Shown: positions 14,325-24,153, numbered from the stretch's first letter. The stretch: 64,000 nt of DNA from Streptomyces sp. HmicA12 (GCF_000373565.1 NZ_KB891808.1:1-64000), one strand, 5' to 3'. Made by a program: numbers and translations. Notes: a model not told the origin generated them from the sequence alone.

Positions 14325-16544
14325 TCAGGCCGGGCGCAGCCACACCGTCGCGAGCGGCGGCAGGGTCAGGCGCAGGCTCGCCGGGCGGCCGTGGGCCGGG
14401 ACGTCGTCCGGCTTCACCGGCCCCGGGTTCGTGACGTCGCTGCCGCCGTACCGCGCGCTGTCGGTGTTGAGCACCTCGTGCCAGGCCGGTGCGTCGTCGG
14501 GCACCCCGAGCCGGTAGTCGTGCCGCACCACCGGCGAGAAGTGGGACACCGCGAGCAGCGGGGAGCCGTCGGCGGCGTGCCGCAGGAAGGCGAAGACGTT
14601 GTCCTCCGCCGCGTCACCGGCCACCCACGCGAACCCCGCCGGGTCGGTGTCCCGCTCCCACAGCGCGGGCGCCTCGCGGTAGACGTGGTTCAGATCCCGT
14701 ACGAGATCACGCACTCCGCGATGGTCGGCCTCGGCCCCGTACGCCGGGTCCAGCAGCCACCAGTCCGGGCCGTGCGCCTCGGACCACTCGGCACCCTGGG
14801 CGAACTCCTGCCCCATGAAGAGGAGTTGCTTGCCCGGGTGGGCCCACATGAAGCCCAGGTAGGCGCGGTGCGTGGCGCGCTGCTGCCACCAGTCGCCGGG
14901 CATCTTGGAGACGAGGGACCGCTTGCCGTGCACCACCTCGTCGTGGGAGATGGGCAGGACGTAGTTCTCGCTGTACGCGTACACCATCGAGAACGTCATG
15001 TCGTTGTGGTGGTACTTGCGGTGGACCGGCTCGTGCTGCACGTACTCCAGCGAGTCGTGCATCCAGCCCATGTTCCACTTCAGCCCGAAGCCGAGGCCGC
15101 CGAAGCCGCCCGGTCCGATGTGGTGGGTGGCGCGGGTGACGCCGTCCCAGGCGGTCGACTCCTCGGCGATGGTGACGACGCCGGGGACACGGCGGTACAG
15201 GGTGGCGTTCATCTCCTGGAGGAAGTCGACGGCGTCGAGGTTCTCGCGGCCGCCGAACTGGTTCGGCGTCCACTGCCCCTCCTCGCGCGAGTAGTCGAGG
15301 TAGAGCATGGAGGCGACGGCGTCGACCCGCAGCCCGTCGATGTGGAACTCCTCGCACCAGTAAAGGGCGTTCGCCACCAGGAAGTTGCGGACCTCCTTGC
15401 GGCCGTAGTCGAACTCCAGCGTGCCCCAGTCGGGGTGCGCGGAGCGCAGCGGGTCCTCGTGCTCGTACAGCGGACGGCCGTCGAACTCCGCCAACGCCCA
15501 GTCGTCGCGCGGGAAATGGGCCGGAACCCAGTCCATCAGCACCCCGACGCCCGCCTGATGGAGCGCGTCGATCAGGTACTTGAAGTCGTCGGGGGTGCCG
15601 AGGCGGGCCGTGGGGGCGTAGAAGCCGGTGACCTGGTAGCCCCAGGAGCCGCCGAAGGGATGTTCGGCCACGGGCAGCAGCTCTACGTGCGTGAAGCCCA
15701 TCTCCGTGACGTACTCGGGGAGTTGCTCGGCCAGCTGGCGGTAGGTGAGGCCGGGGCGCCAGGACGCGAGGTGGAGCTCGTAGACCGAGAAGGGGGCCTC
15801 GTGCGCGGGGTGTGCGCCGCGGTTCTCCAGCCACTCCTCGTCGTGCCAGGTGTGGTGCGAGGCGTGGATGACGGAGGAGTTGGCCGGGGGCGTCTCCGTG
15901 CGGGTGGCCAGCGGATCGGCCCGCATCGTCTTGCTGCCGTCCGGCCGGGTGATCTCGAACTTGTACAGCTCGCCCTCGCCGATGCCCGGGACGAACAGCT
16001 CCCAGATGCCGGACGAGCCCAGCGAACGCAGGGTGTGGGCCGCGCCGTCCCAGTAGTTGAAGGAGCCGACGACGCGGACGCCGCGCGCGTTCGGGGCCCA
16101 GACCGTGAAGCGGGTGCCCTCGATCCCCTGGTGGGTCATGGGGCGGGCGCCCAGCGCGGTCCACAGCTGCTCGTGGCGGCCCTCGGCGAACAGGTGCAGG
16201 TCGAGGTCGCCGAGGGCGGGCAGCAGGGAGTACGCGTCCGCGACCGTCTGGACCGTGTCGCCGTACGTGATCTCCAGCTCGTACTCGGGCGGGACCTCGC
16301 GGAGCTGGAACAGGGCCGAGAAGAACCCGTCGCCGTCGTCGTGGAGCTCGGCGTGCAGGCCCTGCGGGGTGCGGACGGCGACCTTCCGGGCGTAGGGCCG
16401 CCAGGCGCGGAACGCGATGCCGCCGTGGGTGGGGTGGGCGCCGAGCACTCCGTGGGGGTTGTGGTGGGTGCCGGCACGGAGGCGGTTCCTGTCGTCCGGG
16501 GGGACCGGGGCCGATGACGGAGCTTCGGTGGGGCGGCGGGTCAC
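14325..16544 (-). CDS. glgB: 1,4-alpha-glucan branching enzyme
   Basis: A 739-residue GH13 branching enzyme that makes alpha-1,6 branches in the glucan built by GlgE. An N-terminal CBM48 region (NPHGVLGAHPTHGGIAFRAW, then FTVWAPNARGVRVVGSFN) precedes the catalytic barrel. The nucleophile Asp is in GLRVDAVASMLY and the acid Glu in TIAEESTAW; HDEVVHGKRSL is the typical late motif. The GTG at 16544 follows GGAGG by 8 bases. It is last in the leftward order treS, mak, glgB. Confidence 0.96.
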   Translation of the reverse strand: MTRRPTEAPSSAPVPPDDRNRLRAGTHHNPHGVLGAHPTHGGIAFRAWRPYARKVAVRTPQGLHAELHDDGDGFFSALFQLREVPPEYELEITYGDTVQTVADAYSLLPALGDLDLHLFAEGRHEQLWTALGARPMTHQGIEGTRFTVWAPNARGVRVVGSFNYWDGAAHTLRSLGSSGIWELFVPGIGEGELYKFEITRPDGSKTMRADPLATRTETPPANSSVIHASHHTWHDEEWLENRGAHPAHEAPFSVYELHLASWRPGLTYRQLAEQLPEYVTEMGFTHVELLPVAEHPFGGSWGYQVTGFYAPTARLGTPDDFKYLIDALHQAGVGVLMDWVPAHFPRDDWALAEFDGRPLYEHEDPLRSAHPDWGTLEFDYGRKEVRNFLVANALYWCEEFHIDGLRVDAVASMLYLDYSREEGQWTPNQFGGRENLDAVDFLQEMNATLYRRVPGVVTIAEESTAWDGVTRATHHIGPGGFGGLGFGLKWNMGWMHDSLEYVQHEPVHRKYHHNDMTFSMVYAYSENYVLPISHDEVVHGKRSLVSKMPGDWWQQRATHRAYLGFMWAHPGKQLLFMGQEFAQGAEWSEAHGPDWWLLDPAYGAEADHRGVRDLVRDLNHVYREAPALWERDTDPAGFAWVAGDAAEDNVFAFLRHAADGSPLLAVSHFSPVVRHDYRLGVPDDAPAWHEVLNTDSARYGGSDVTNPGPVKPDDVPAHGRPASLRLTLPPLATVWLRPA

Positions 16545-16599
16545 GGGGGGCGCCTCCTTGGGGCCTTTTCTTCTTCCGGGTTGCGGTGTCGGTGGCGGG

Positions 16600-16642
16600 T
16601 GCGGGTCTCGTCGTGGCTGGTCGCGCGGTTCCTCGCGCCCCT
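16600..16642 (+). repeat. 42-bp dispersed repeat, copy a
   Basis: Reads TGCGGGTCTCGTCGTGGCTG then GTCGCGCGGTTCCTCGCGCCCCT. It is one of three related copies in the window, all ending CGCGCCCCT. It lies in the glgB-mak gap. Confidence 0.75.
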
Positions 16643-16683
16643 CTTCGCCTTCTCGTCTGCCGGGTCGCCGCTTCGTGGGCGGG

Positions 16684-16725
16684 TGCGGGTCGGGTCCGGT
16701 TGCTGGCGCCGTTCCCCGCGCCCCT
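16684..16725 (+). repeat. 42-bp dispersed repeat, copy b
   Basis: Reads TGCGGGTCGGGTCCGGTTGC then TGGCGCCGTTCCCCGCGCCCCT. Its last two bases overlap the stop codon of mak. It lies 42 bases after copy a in the same orientation. Confidence 0.75.
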
Positions 16726-18136
16726 AGCGGTGCGCCTCCTCCGCGAGCCCGGACAGGGCCGCCATCGGGACCGGGAGCCAGTCGGGGCGGTGGCGGGCCT
16801 CGTACAGGGCCTCGTAGATCGCCTTGTCCGTCTCGTACGCGCGCAGCAGGACCGGGTCGGCGCGCGGGTCGCGGCCCGTCACCTCCGCGTAGCCCGTGCA
16901 GTACGCGGCCCGGCAGGACATCGACCAGTCCGGCCTCCAGGGGCGGTGCGAGCGGGCCGCGTAGTCGAAGGAACGGAGCATGCCCGCGATGTCCCGGTGC
17001 GGGGGGTGCGGCAGGCGGCGCTCGGCGAGGGGGCGGGACGGTTCGCCCTCGAAGTCGATCAGCTGCCAGGTGCCGTCCGGCTCGCGCAGGCACTGGCCGA
17101 GGTGCAGGTCACCGTGGACGCGCTGGGCCTGCCAGGTGTGCCCGTCGGCGGCCAGGTCGCGCAGCGCGTCGAACGAGGTGCGCAGCGCGGGGACGTACGG
17201 GAGCAGGGCCGGGACCTGCTGGGCCGTGGTCTCCAGGCGGCGCGTCATCGCCGCGGTCAGCTGCTCCGTCTGGGCGCGGGTGTACGTGACCGTCGGCAGG
17301 GCGTGCGCGAGGGCGCGGTGCACCTCGGCCGTGGCCCGCCCCAACTCCCGTGCCTCCGCGGCGAATTCCTCCCGTTTGCCGAGGTGATCGAGGGCCAGGT
17401 CCCAGCCGTCGGCCGCGCCCTTGAGGTACGGCTGGAGCACGCCGAGGGTGGTGGTCTCGGTGCCGTTGTCGGTGTGGCCCGTCTCGAACCAGGCGACCGG
17501 CGCCGGCACCCGCTCACTGCCCTCGCGGGCCAGCGCGAGGGGGAGTTCGAGGTCGGGGTTGGTGCCGGGGACGACCCGGCGGAAGAACTTCGCGATCAGC
17601 CGGTCGCCGTACACGACCGAGGAGTTGGACTGTTCGGCCCGCAGCGGACGCGGGATCAGGCCCCGCGGGACATGGCCGTGCGGGCCGCGGTGGAATCGGA
17701 GGGCGCCGAGGGCGCCGGGTATCCGGAGCCGTTCGAGCAGGACCGACGCCTGACGCGGGTCCTGGAGCGCCTCGTAGGCGGTGCGGCCGGCCAGTGGGCC
17801 GCGGGTGATCGGGCCGATCGCGGCGGAGCCGATGTACCCCGGCAGCAACTCCGCGGTTCCGATGAGGAGTTGGTAGCACTCGCCCGGACCCTCCTCGTCG
17901 GCGGGCGGCTGGTGCGCGCGCAGCAGCAGGTGCAACAGGGCCGCGCGGGGCAGGAGTTCGGTGACGGAGTCGAGAGTGAAGCCGGTGACGGGCCGGCCCT
18001 TGCCCGCGAACCAGCGCTGGCGCGGCAGCCATTCGCGCAGCAGCGGCTCCAGGGACAGGAGCAGTTCGAATCGGTCCTCCGCGCCGACGGCGGAGGTGCT
18101 GGCGGCAGCGGCGGGCCGGGCTGCGGCTTCCGACAT
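16724..18136 (-). CDS. mak: Maltokinase (Mak/Pep2)
   Basis: A 470-residue kinase that phosphorylates maltose to alpha-maltose-1-phosphate, the donor used by GlgE. The N-terminal cap domain starts around WLPRQRWFAGKGRPV. The kinase core shows VHGDLHLGQCL (catalytic loop) and LIDFEGEPSRPLAERR, the signature of maltokinases. ATG at 18136 follows AAAGGA. It is transcribed after treS, but a 328-bp gap separates them, leaving room for its own promoter. Confidence 0.95.
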   Translation of the reverse strand: MSEAAARPAAAASTSAVGAEDRFELLLSLEPLLREWLPRQRWFAGKGRPVTGFTLDSVTELLPRAALLHLLLRAHQPPADEEGPGECYQLLIGTAELLPGYIGSAAIGPITRGPLAGRTAYEALQDPRQASVLLERLRIPGALGALRFHRGPHGHVPRGLIPRPLRAEQSNSSVVYGDRLIAKFFRRVVPGTNPDLELPLALAREGSERVPAPVAWFETGHTDNGTETTTLGVLQPYLKGAADGWDLALDHLGKREEFAAEARELGRATAEVHRALAHALPTVTYTRAQTEQLTAAMTRRLETTAQQVPALLPYVPALRTSFDALRDLAADGHTWQAQRVHGDLHLGQCLREPDGTWQLIDFEGEPSRPLAERRLPHPPHRDIAGMLRSFDYAARSHRPWRPDWSMSCRAAYCTGYAEVTGRDPRADPVLLRAYETDKAIYEALYEARHRPDWLPVPMAALSGLAEEAHR

Positions 18137-18464
18137 GGCGTCGCGTCCTTTCCCCGGGCCGGGAACGCTCGACGACGGTGTACGCGGTCCCGGGTGCCGA
18201 GATGCTGTCCTGAGCTGACCAGAGGGGGACGTGCCGAGTGTGCGTGAGCAATGGTGCGCGATCCGTGGCGCGGGTCGGGACGGTGCGCGGCGGCGCCGGT
18301 CCCGCACGGTATTGGGGGAGAGTGCCCAAGGGGAGGGGACGGAAACCGGGATTGGCGTGTTCTTGGCTCTTCGCCGGCCGGACGGCGCACCGGCACCGGA
18401 ACGGACGTCCCGGCGCCGGCCCGCCCGTGCTCTACGCCCCGGCCGGCCCTGAGCCCCGCTGCTC
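18137..18464. other. 328-bp gap between treS and mak
   Basis: No credible gene is seen here. Short open frames exist on the plus strand (for example around 18238-18501) but they lack ribosome binding sites and run into the end of treS. The DNA has several GC-rich stretches and may hold a mak promoter, but no clear -35/-10 pair stands out. Confidence 0.5.
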
Positions 18465-20168
18465 CTACGAGCCTTCGCTCTTGCGCAGCCGGAACCAGTA
18501 GAACCCGTGCCCCGCCAGGGTGAGCAGGTAGGGCAGTTCCCCGATCGCCGGGAACCGCACCCCGCCGATCAGCTCCACCGGATGGCGTCCGTTGAACATC
18601 TGCAGGTCCAGCTCGGTCGGCTGGGCGAAGCGCGAGAAGTTGTGGACGCACAGGACCAGGTCGTCCTTGTACTCGCGGAGGAACGCGATCACCGCGGGGT
18701 TCGAGGACGAGAGTTCCGTGTACGAGCCGAGGCCGAACGCCGGGTTCTGCTTACGGATCTCGATCATCCGGCGCGTCCAGTGGAGCAGGGACGACGGGGA
18801 GGACATCGAGGCTTCGACGTTCGTGACCTGGTACCCGTAGACGGGGTCCATGATCGTGGGCAGGAACAGACGGCCCGGATCGCTGGAGGAGAAGCCGGCG
18901 TTGCGGTCCGGCGTCCACTGCATCGGGGTGCGGACCGCGTCGCGGTCGCCGAGCCAGATGTTGTCGCCCATCCCGATCTCGTCGCCGTAGTAGAGGATCG
19001 GCGAGCCGGGGAGGGACAGGAGCAACGCCGTGAAGAGCTCGATCTGGTTGCGGTCGTTGTCCAGGAGCGGGGCCAGACGCCGGCGGATGCCGATGTTGGC
19101 CCGCATGCGCGGGTCCTTTGCGTACTCCGCGTACATGTAGTCGCGTTCCTCGTCCGTGACCATCTCGAGCGTCAGCTCGTCGTGGTTGCGCAGGAAGATG
19201 CCCCACTGGCAGCCCGAGGGGATGGCCGGGGTCTTGGCCAGGATCTCGGAGACCGGGTAGCGGGACTCCCTGCGGACCGCCATGAAGATGCGTGGCATCA
19301 CCGGGAAGTGGAACGCCATGTGGCACTCGTCGCCGCCGGTGCGGAAGTCGCCGAAGTAGTCGACGACGTCCTCCGGCCACTGGTTGGCCTCGGCGAGGAT
19401 CACCACGTCGGGGTACTGGGCGTCGATCTCCTTGCGGACCCGCTTGAGGAACTCGTGCGTCGCCGGAAGGTTTTCGCAGTTGGTGCCCTCCTCGGCGTAC
19501 AGGTAGGGCACCGCGTCGAGGCGGAAGCCGTCGATGCCCAGGTCGAGCCAGAAGCGCAGGGCCGCGAGGATCTCCTCCTGGACCGCCGGGTTCTCGTAGT
19601 TGAGGTCCGGCTGGTGGGAGAAGAAGCGGTGCCAGAAGTACTGCTTGCGGACCGGGTCGAAGGTCCAGTTGGAGGCTTCGGTGTCCACGAAGATGATCCG
19701 GGCGTCCTGGTACTGCTTGTCGTCGTCGGCCCAGACGTAGTAGTCGCCGTACGGTCCCTCGGGGTCGGAGCGGGACTGCTGGAACCACTCGTGCTGGTCG
19801 CTCGTGTGGTTCATGACGAAGTCGATGATCACGCGCATGCCGCGCTGGTGTGCGGCGTCGACGAACTCGACGAAGTCGGCCAGGTCGCCGAACTCCGGGA
19901 GGACCGACGTGTAGTCCGAGACGTCGTAACCGCCGTCCCGGAGAGGTGACTTGAAGAAGGGTGGCAGCCAGAGGCAGTCCACTCCCAGCCACTGGAGGTA
20001 GTCCAGTTTCGCCGTGATGCCCTTGAGGTCTCCGACGCCGTCGCCGTTGCTGTCCTGGAAGGAGCGGACCAGGACCTCGTAGAAGACGGCGCGCTTGAAC
20101 CAATCCGGGTCCCGGTCCTTCTGCGGGGTGTCCTCGAAAGTGTCCGGGACGGGCTCATTCATGATCAT
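18465..20168 (-). CDS. treS: Trehalose synthase (maltose alpha-glucosyltransferase)
   Basis: A 567-residue GH13 enzyme that interconverts trehalose and maltose. Visible motifs: DFVMNHTSDQH (region I), DGFRLDAVPYLY with the nucleophile Asp, VILAEANQWPE with the acid Glu, and FLRNHDELTLEM. YLQWLGVDCLWLPPF and NENPAVQEEI-like stretches are also typical. Length matches stand-alone TreS without a fused maltokinase. ATG at 20168 follows GGAGGG by 11 bases. It lies 37 bases after glgE and is co-transcribed with it. Confidence 0.96.
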   Translation of the reverse strand: MIMNEPVPDTFEDTPQKDRDPDWFKRAVFYEVLVRSFQDSNGDGVGDLKGITAKLDYLQWLGVDCLWLPPFFKSPLRDGGYDVSDYTSVLPEFGDLADFVEFVDAAHQRGMRVIIDFVMNHTSDQHEWFQQSRSDPEGPYGDYYVWADDDKQYQDARIIFVDTEASNWTFDPVRKQYFWHRFFSHQPDLNYENPAVQEEILAALRFWLDLGIDGFRLDAVPYLYAEEGTNCENLPATHEFLKRVRKEIDAQYPDVVILAEANQWPEDVVDYFGDFRTGGDECHMAFHFPVMPRIFMAVRRESRYPVSEILAKTPAIPSGCQWGIFLRNHDELTLEMVTDEERDYMYAEYAKDPRMRANIGIRRRLAPLLDNDRNQIELFTALLLSLPGSPILYYGDEIGMGDNIWLGDRDAVRTPMQWTPDRNAGFSSSDPGRLFLPTIMDPVYGYQVTNVEASMSSPSSLLHWTRRMIEIRKQNPAFGLGSYTELSSSNPAVIAFLREYKDDLVLCVHNFSRFAQPTELDLQMFNGRHPVELIGGVRFPAIGELPYLLTLAGHGFYWFRLRKSEGS

Positions 20169-20205
20169 GGTGTGGGTGACCCTCCGAATTCCTCTTCCAG
20201 AGAAT

Positions 20206-22581
20206 TCATCGCGGCGTGGACGGTCGCAGGACGGTGAGGATGTGCGCGGGCGAACGGCCCGGCTCTAGGCGCACGTAGTTCGTCCTGCCCCAGTGATAGG
20301 TGTCGCCGGCGAGCTCGTCGCGTACCGACAGGGACTCGTGCCAGCCGAGGCCCAGTTGTGGCATGTCCAACGAGACCGTCGCCTCCTGGGTGTGGTGCGG
20401 GTCGAGGTTCACGACCACCAGAACCGTGTTCGATCCGGACGGGTCCTCCGCGGTCTTCGAGTACACGATCACCTCGTCCTTGTCGGCGTGGTGGAAGTGC
20501 ACGTCGCGCAGCTGCCGCAGCGCGGGGCTGCGGCGCCGGATGTCGTTGAGCGCGGTGAGGAGCGGAGCGATCGTCCGCCCTTCGCGCGCCGCCGACTCCC
20601 AGTCCCGGGGCCGTAGTTGGTACTTCTCCGAGTCCAGATACTCCTCGCTACCGGGACGTAGCGGAGTGTTTTCGCACAGCTCGTATCCGCTGTAGACGCC
20701 CCAGGACGGAGCGAGGGTCGCGGCGAGCACCGCGCGCAGCTCGAACGCGGGGCGGCCGCCGTGCTGGAGGAACTCGTGCAGGATGTCGGGGGTGTTGGCG
20801 AAGAAGTTCGGCCGCATGAAGGATGCCGACTCACCCGCCAACTCCTCGACGTACTCGGTGAGTTCCTGCTTCGTGTTGCGCCAGGTGAAGTACGTGTACG
20901 ACTGCTGGAAGCCGGTCTGCGCGAGGGCGTGCATCATCGCCGGGCGGGTGAACGCCTCCGCCAGGAAGATGACATCGGGGTCGCTCCGGTTGATGTCCGC
21001 GATGACGTGTTCCCAGAAGGCGACCGGTTTGGTGTGCGGATTGTCCACCCGGAAAATGCGTACGCCCTGATCCATCCAGTGGCGTAGGACGCGTGTCGTC
21101 TCCGCGATCAGACCGGGCAGGTCCGCGTCGAAGGCGATCGGATAGATGTCCTGGTACTTCTTCGGCGGGTTCTCGGCGTACGCGATCGTGCCGTCGGGCC
21201 GGTGGTGGAACCACTCCGGGTACTTGTCCACCCAGGGGTGGTCGGGGGAGCACTGGAGCGCGAAGTCGAGAGCCACCTCCAGGTTCAACTCCCGTGCGCG
21301 GTCCACGAACGCGCGGAAGTCCTCCAGCGTGCCCAGGTCCGGGTGGATCGCGTCGTGGCCGCCCTCGGGGGAGCCGATCGCCCACGGGACGCCCACATCG
21401 TCAGGGCCTGGGGAGAGGGAGTTGTTGGGGCCCTTGCGGTACGTGGTGCCGATGGGGTGGATCGGCGGCAGGTACACGACGTCGAAGCCCATGTCCGCGA
21501 CGGCCGGGAGGCGGAGCGCGGCCGTGGCGAAGGTGCCGCTCACGGGCGGCTTGCCCGGTTCGACGACCGCGCCCTCGGAGCGCGGGAAGAACTCGTACCA
21601 GGAGCCGTACAGCGCCCGCTCGCGCTCCACGAGGAGCGGCAACCGCGCGCCGGATGTGACCAGTTCGCGCAGCGGGTACCGGGCGAGGATCTCGTCCACG
21701 TCCGGGGTGAGGGCGGCGGCCAGCCGGGCCGCGGCCGGGCGGGCGGTGTCGCGCAGCGCGTCGGCGGCCGCGAGGACCGGGGGGCGCTGCCGCTCGGGTA
21801 CGCCCTCGGCGGCGCGCTCGTACAGCAACACGCCCTCCTCCAGCACGAGTTCGGTGTCGATGCCCGCCGGGACCTTGATCTGGGCCGTGTGCCGCCAGGT
21901 CGTCACCGGGTCGCCCCACGCCTCCACCCAGAACGTCCAGGTGCCGGGCGCGTCCGCCGTGACCCGGGCGCCCCAGCGGTCGGTGCCGGGGGCGAGTTCA
22001 CGCATCGGCGCCCAGGCGCCCTCCTGGCCGTCGGGGCCGCGCAGCACGACATCGGCGGCGACCGCGTCATGGCCCTCGCGGAAGACGGTGGCCGTGACCC
22101 AGAAGGTCTCGCCGACCACGGACTTGGCGGGAAGGGTGCCGTCGGCGATCCGGGGCCGGACGTCGCGGACCGGGATACGTCCGGTGGTGACCTGAATCGG
22201 GGACGGGGCCTTTCGGGGAGTGGGCCGGGTCTTGGCCGGCGTCGGCTTCTTCGCCGCCACCGTCTTCTTCGCTGTGGCGGGCTCCTTTGCCGCGACGGCC
22301 TTCTTCGCTGTGTCGGCCTTCTTCGTCGCACCGGCCCTTCTCGCTGTGACCGCCTTCTTGGTCGCGGCCGTCTTGCTGGTGACGGCTTTCCTCGTGGCGG
22401 CTGCCGTGGTCCCGGTGGATGCCTTCTTCTCGGGCCCGGCCGGCTGCTCGGCCGGGCCCGGGGCGGTGCTGGTCGCGTCGGGTATCGGTTCGGGGGTCTG
22501 GGCCCCATCAGGCCGCGCCGCTGGGCCGTTGGCCGCAGCGGGCGCGATCTTCTTCTGAGGGGGCGTGCGTTTGGCGGGCAT
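20206..22581 (-). CDS. glgE: Alpha-1,4-glucan:maltose-1-phosphate maltosyltransferase with lysine-rich N-terminal tail
   Basis: A 791-residue GH13_3 enzyme that transfers maltosyl units from maltose-1-phosphate to alpha-1,4-glucan. The core begins near residue 130 (GRIPVRDVRPRIADG). The nucleophile is the Asp in IFRVDNPHTKP and the acid is the Glu in IFLAEAFTRP; YFTWRNTKQELTEYV is also typical. About 115 residues longer than the roughly 675-residue Streptomyces enzyme I recall, because of a Lys/Ala/Thr-rich N-terminal tail (about residues 50-125) with repeated AAKK, TKKA and AKKT units. ATG at 22581 follows AGGAG by 5 bases. First gene of glgE-treS-mak-glgB. Confidence 0.95.
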   Translation of the reverse strand: MPAKRTPPQKKIAPAAANGPAARPDGAQTPEPIPDATSTAPGPAEQPAGPEKKASTGTTAAATRKAVTSKTAATKKAVTARRAGATKKADTAKKAVAAKEPATAKKTVAAKKPTPAKTRPTPRKAPSPIQVTTGRIPVRDVRPRIADGTLPAKSVVGETFWVTATVFREGHDAVAADVVLRGPDGQEGAWAPMRELAPGTDRWGARVTADAPGTWTFWVEAWGDPVTTWRHTAQIKVPAGIDTELVLEEGVLLYERAAEGVPERQRPPVLAAADALRDTARPAAARLAAALTPDVDEILARYPLRELVTSGARLPLLVERERALYGSWYEFFPRSEGAVVEPGKPPVSGTFATAALRLPAVADMGFDVVYLPPIHPIGTTYRKGPNNSLSPGPDDVGVPWAIGSPEGGHDAIHPDLGTLEDFRAFVDRARELNLEVALDFALQCSPDHPWVDKYPEWFHHRPDGTIAYAENPPKKYQDIYPIAFDADLPGLIAETTRVLRHWMDQGVRIFRVDNPHTKPVAFWEHVIADINRSDPDVIFLAEAFTRPAMMHALAQTGFQQSYTYFTWRNTKQELTEYVEELAGESASFMRPNFFANTPDILHEFLQHGGRPAFELRAVLAATLAPSWGVYSGYELCENTPLRPGSEEYLDSEKYQLRPRDWESAAREGRTIAPLLTALNDIRRRSPALRQLRDVHFHHADKDEVIVYSKTAEDPSGSNTVLVVVNLDPHHTQEATVSLDMPQLGLGWHESLSVRDELAGDTYHWGRTNYVRLEPGRSPAHILTVLRPSTPR

Positions 22582-22727
22582 GACCGCTCCTGTCCGCGGA
22601 GGATTCGGGGGGTTGCGGAGACACACTTCGGGGAGAGGGTCGTGCGGGGTACCGGAGGAGCCTTCCACGGTCGCAGGGCGGGCAATCCGGTGCTTTGTTA
22701 ACTACTCGCGCGTAAGGGCACACACAA

Positions 22728-22759
22728 GGCCGGTCCCGCCAGGCGCAGCGGGACCGGTC
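22728..22759 (-). terminator. Terminator-like hairpin after the subtilase gene
   Basis: CCGGTCCCGC (22730-22739) and GCGGGACCGG (22748-22757) form a perfect 10-bp stem, extended by a G-T and a G-C pair, with an 8-base loop. It lies 19 bases past the subtilase stop in the direction of its transcription. No strong T run follows, as is common in high-GC genomes. Confidence 0.7.
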
Positions 22760-22777
22760 CATGAATTCACCTTTCGG

Positions 22778-24004
22778 TTAAGGGTTGTTGACCTGAAGCA
22801 GTTTGTTCGGTGAGCCGAGTCCCGCGCCGGTCACCTTCCCCGGCACGGCCCGGTCGGCGAGTGCCTTGCCGACGTCCGCGGGCGTGGCCCACGCATGATC
22901 GGCGAGATACAGCGCGGCCGCGCCCGCGGCGTGCGGCGACGCCATGGACGTACCGGAGAACGTGGCTTTCCCGGTGTCGCTCGCGTACGACGCCGAAGTG
23001 ATGCCGACGCCGGGGGCGAACAGGTCGAGTCGGGTACCCCAGTTCGAGAAACTCGCACGTGCGTCTTTCTGGTCGGTCGCGCCGACCGTGATCGCCTGCT
23101 TGACGCGGGCGGGGGAGTACAGCTCGGCGGGCATTCCGTCGTTGCCCGCCGCGATCGTGTACGTCACCCCGGACGCGATGGAGTTGCGTACGGCGGCGTC
23201 GAGTTGGGCATTGGCGTAGCCGCCCAGGCTCATGTTGGCGACGGCCGGCTTCGCGGCGTGCTTGGTCACCCAGTCGATGCCCGCGATGACCTGGGCCGTG
23301 GTGCCGGAGCCCGTGTCGTCGAGGACCCGCACGGCGACCACATTCGCACGTTTGGCGACGCCGTACCGCTCGCCCGCGACGGTTCCGGCCACGTGGGTGC
23401 CGTGACCGTTGCCGTCCTGGGCGACCGCGTCGTTGTCGACGAAGTCCCAGCCGGAACGGGCCCGCCCGCCGAAGTCCTGGTGCGTGGTGCGGATGCCCGT
23501 GTCGATGACGTACACGGTCACGCCCGCGCCCGCCGACTCCGGCCAGGTGTAGGACTTGTCGAGCGGAAGGCCGTTCTGGTCGACGCGGTCCAGGCCCCAG
23601 GACGGCGGGTTCTTCTGGGTGTGATCGAAGGTGACCTCGGTGTCCTGCACGACGGAGGACACCTCCGGGTCGGCCGCGAGCCGCTCGGCCTGTGCCTCGT
23701 CGACCTTCACCGCGTACCCGTTGAGCGCTTCGCTGTAGGTGTGGCGTATTTTCGCCCCGTATTTCTCGGCGAGGTCCTTGCCCGCCCTGGACGGGGCCTC
23801 GGTTCCCCCCTCCCCGCCCTTCAGAGTGACGATGTAGCTGCCCGCCACGGCGCCGGGCTCCCCGGCGCCGAGTATCCGCCCCTGTGCGGGGGCGGCCTGC
23901 GCAGGCAGCGTGATGGCCGAAAGCGCTGCGGCCGTGGCGAGCACGGTGAGTCCACCGACCCACCGGGACTGCCTCGTCCGCGTCACTGGCACGGTCACTG
24001 CCAT
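22778..24004 (-). CDS. Secreted subtilisin-like serine protease (S8)
   Basis: A 408-residue secreted protease. It has a signal peptide (WVGGLTVLATAAALSAITLPAQA), an I9 inhibitor-type propeptide (SYIVTLKGG to VSSVVQDTEV), then the S8 domain with catalytic Asp in YVIDTGI, His in NGHGTHVAGT, oxyanion Asn in AAGND and Ser in SGTSMASPHAAG. The WGLDRVDQ motif at the mature N-terminus is typical of the proteinase K group. ATG at 24004 follows GAGGAGGGG by about 10 bases. It acts outside the cell. Confidence 0.95.
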   Translation of the reverse strand: MAVTVPVTRTRQSRWVGGLTVLATAAALSAITLPAQAAPAQGRILGAGEPGAVAGSYIVTLKGGEGGTEAPSRAGKDLAEKYGAKIRHTYSEALNGYAVKVDEAQAERLAADPEVSSVVQDTEVTFDHTQKNPPSWGLDRVDQNGLPLDKSYTWPESAGAGVTVYVIDTGIRTTHQDFGGRARSGWDFVDNDAVAQDGNGHGTHVAGTVAGERYGVAKRANVVAVRVLDDTGSGTTAQVIAGIDWVTKHAAKPAVANMSLGGYANAQLDAAVRNSIASGVTYTIAAGNDGMPAELYSPARVKQAITVGATDQKDARASFSNWGTRLDLFAPGVGITSASYASDTGKATFSGTSMASPHAAGAAALYLADHAWATPADVGKALADRAVPGKVTGAGLGSPNKLLQVNNP

Positions 24005-24153
24005 AAGTGAGTTCCCCTCCTCAACTCGGCGCAGTAGCACGCCAGTTGGCAGCCTCTCGTGTGGTGTGAAGCGCCACAAGGTCGTACGAGGGGGCGGAAT
24101 CGGCCATATCGCCCGTGGAGGTGCCGTGAGGGTTGCGGCGAAAACCGGCCGGA

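Noticed and set aside
14325..17093. 922-residue version of glgB
   Set aside because: The extra N-terminus is low-complexity Pro/Arg and overlaps mak. GTG 16544 has GGAGG at the right distance.
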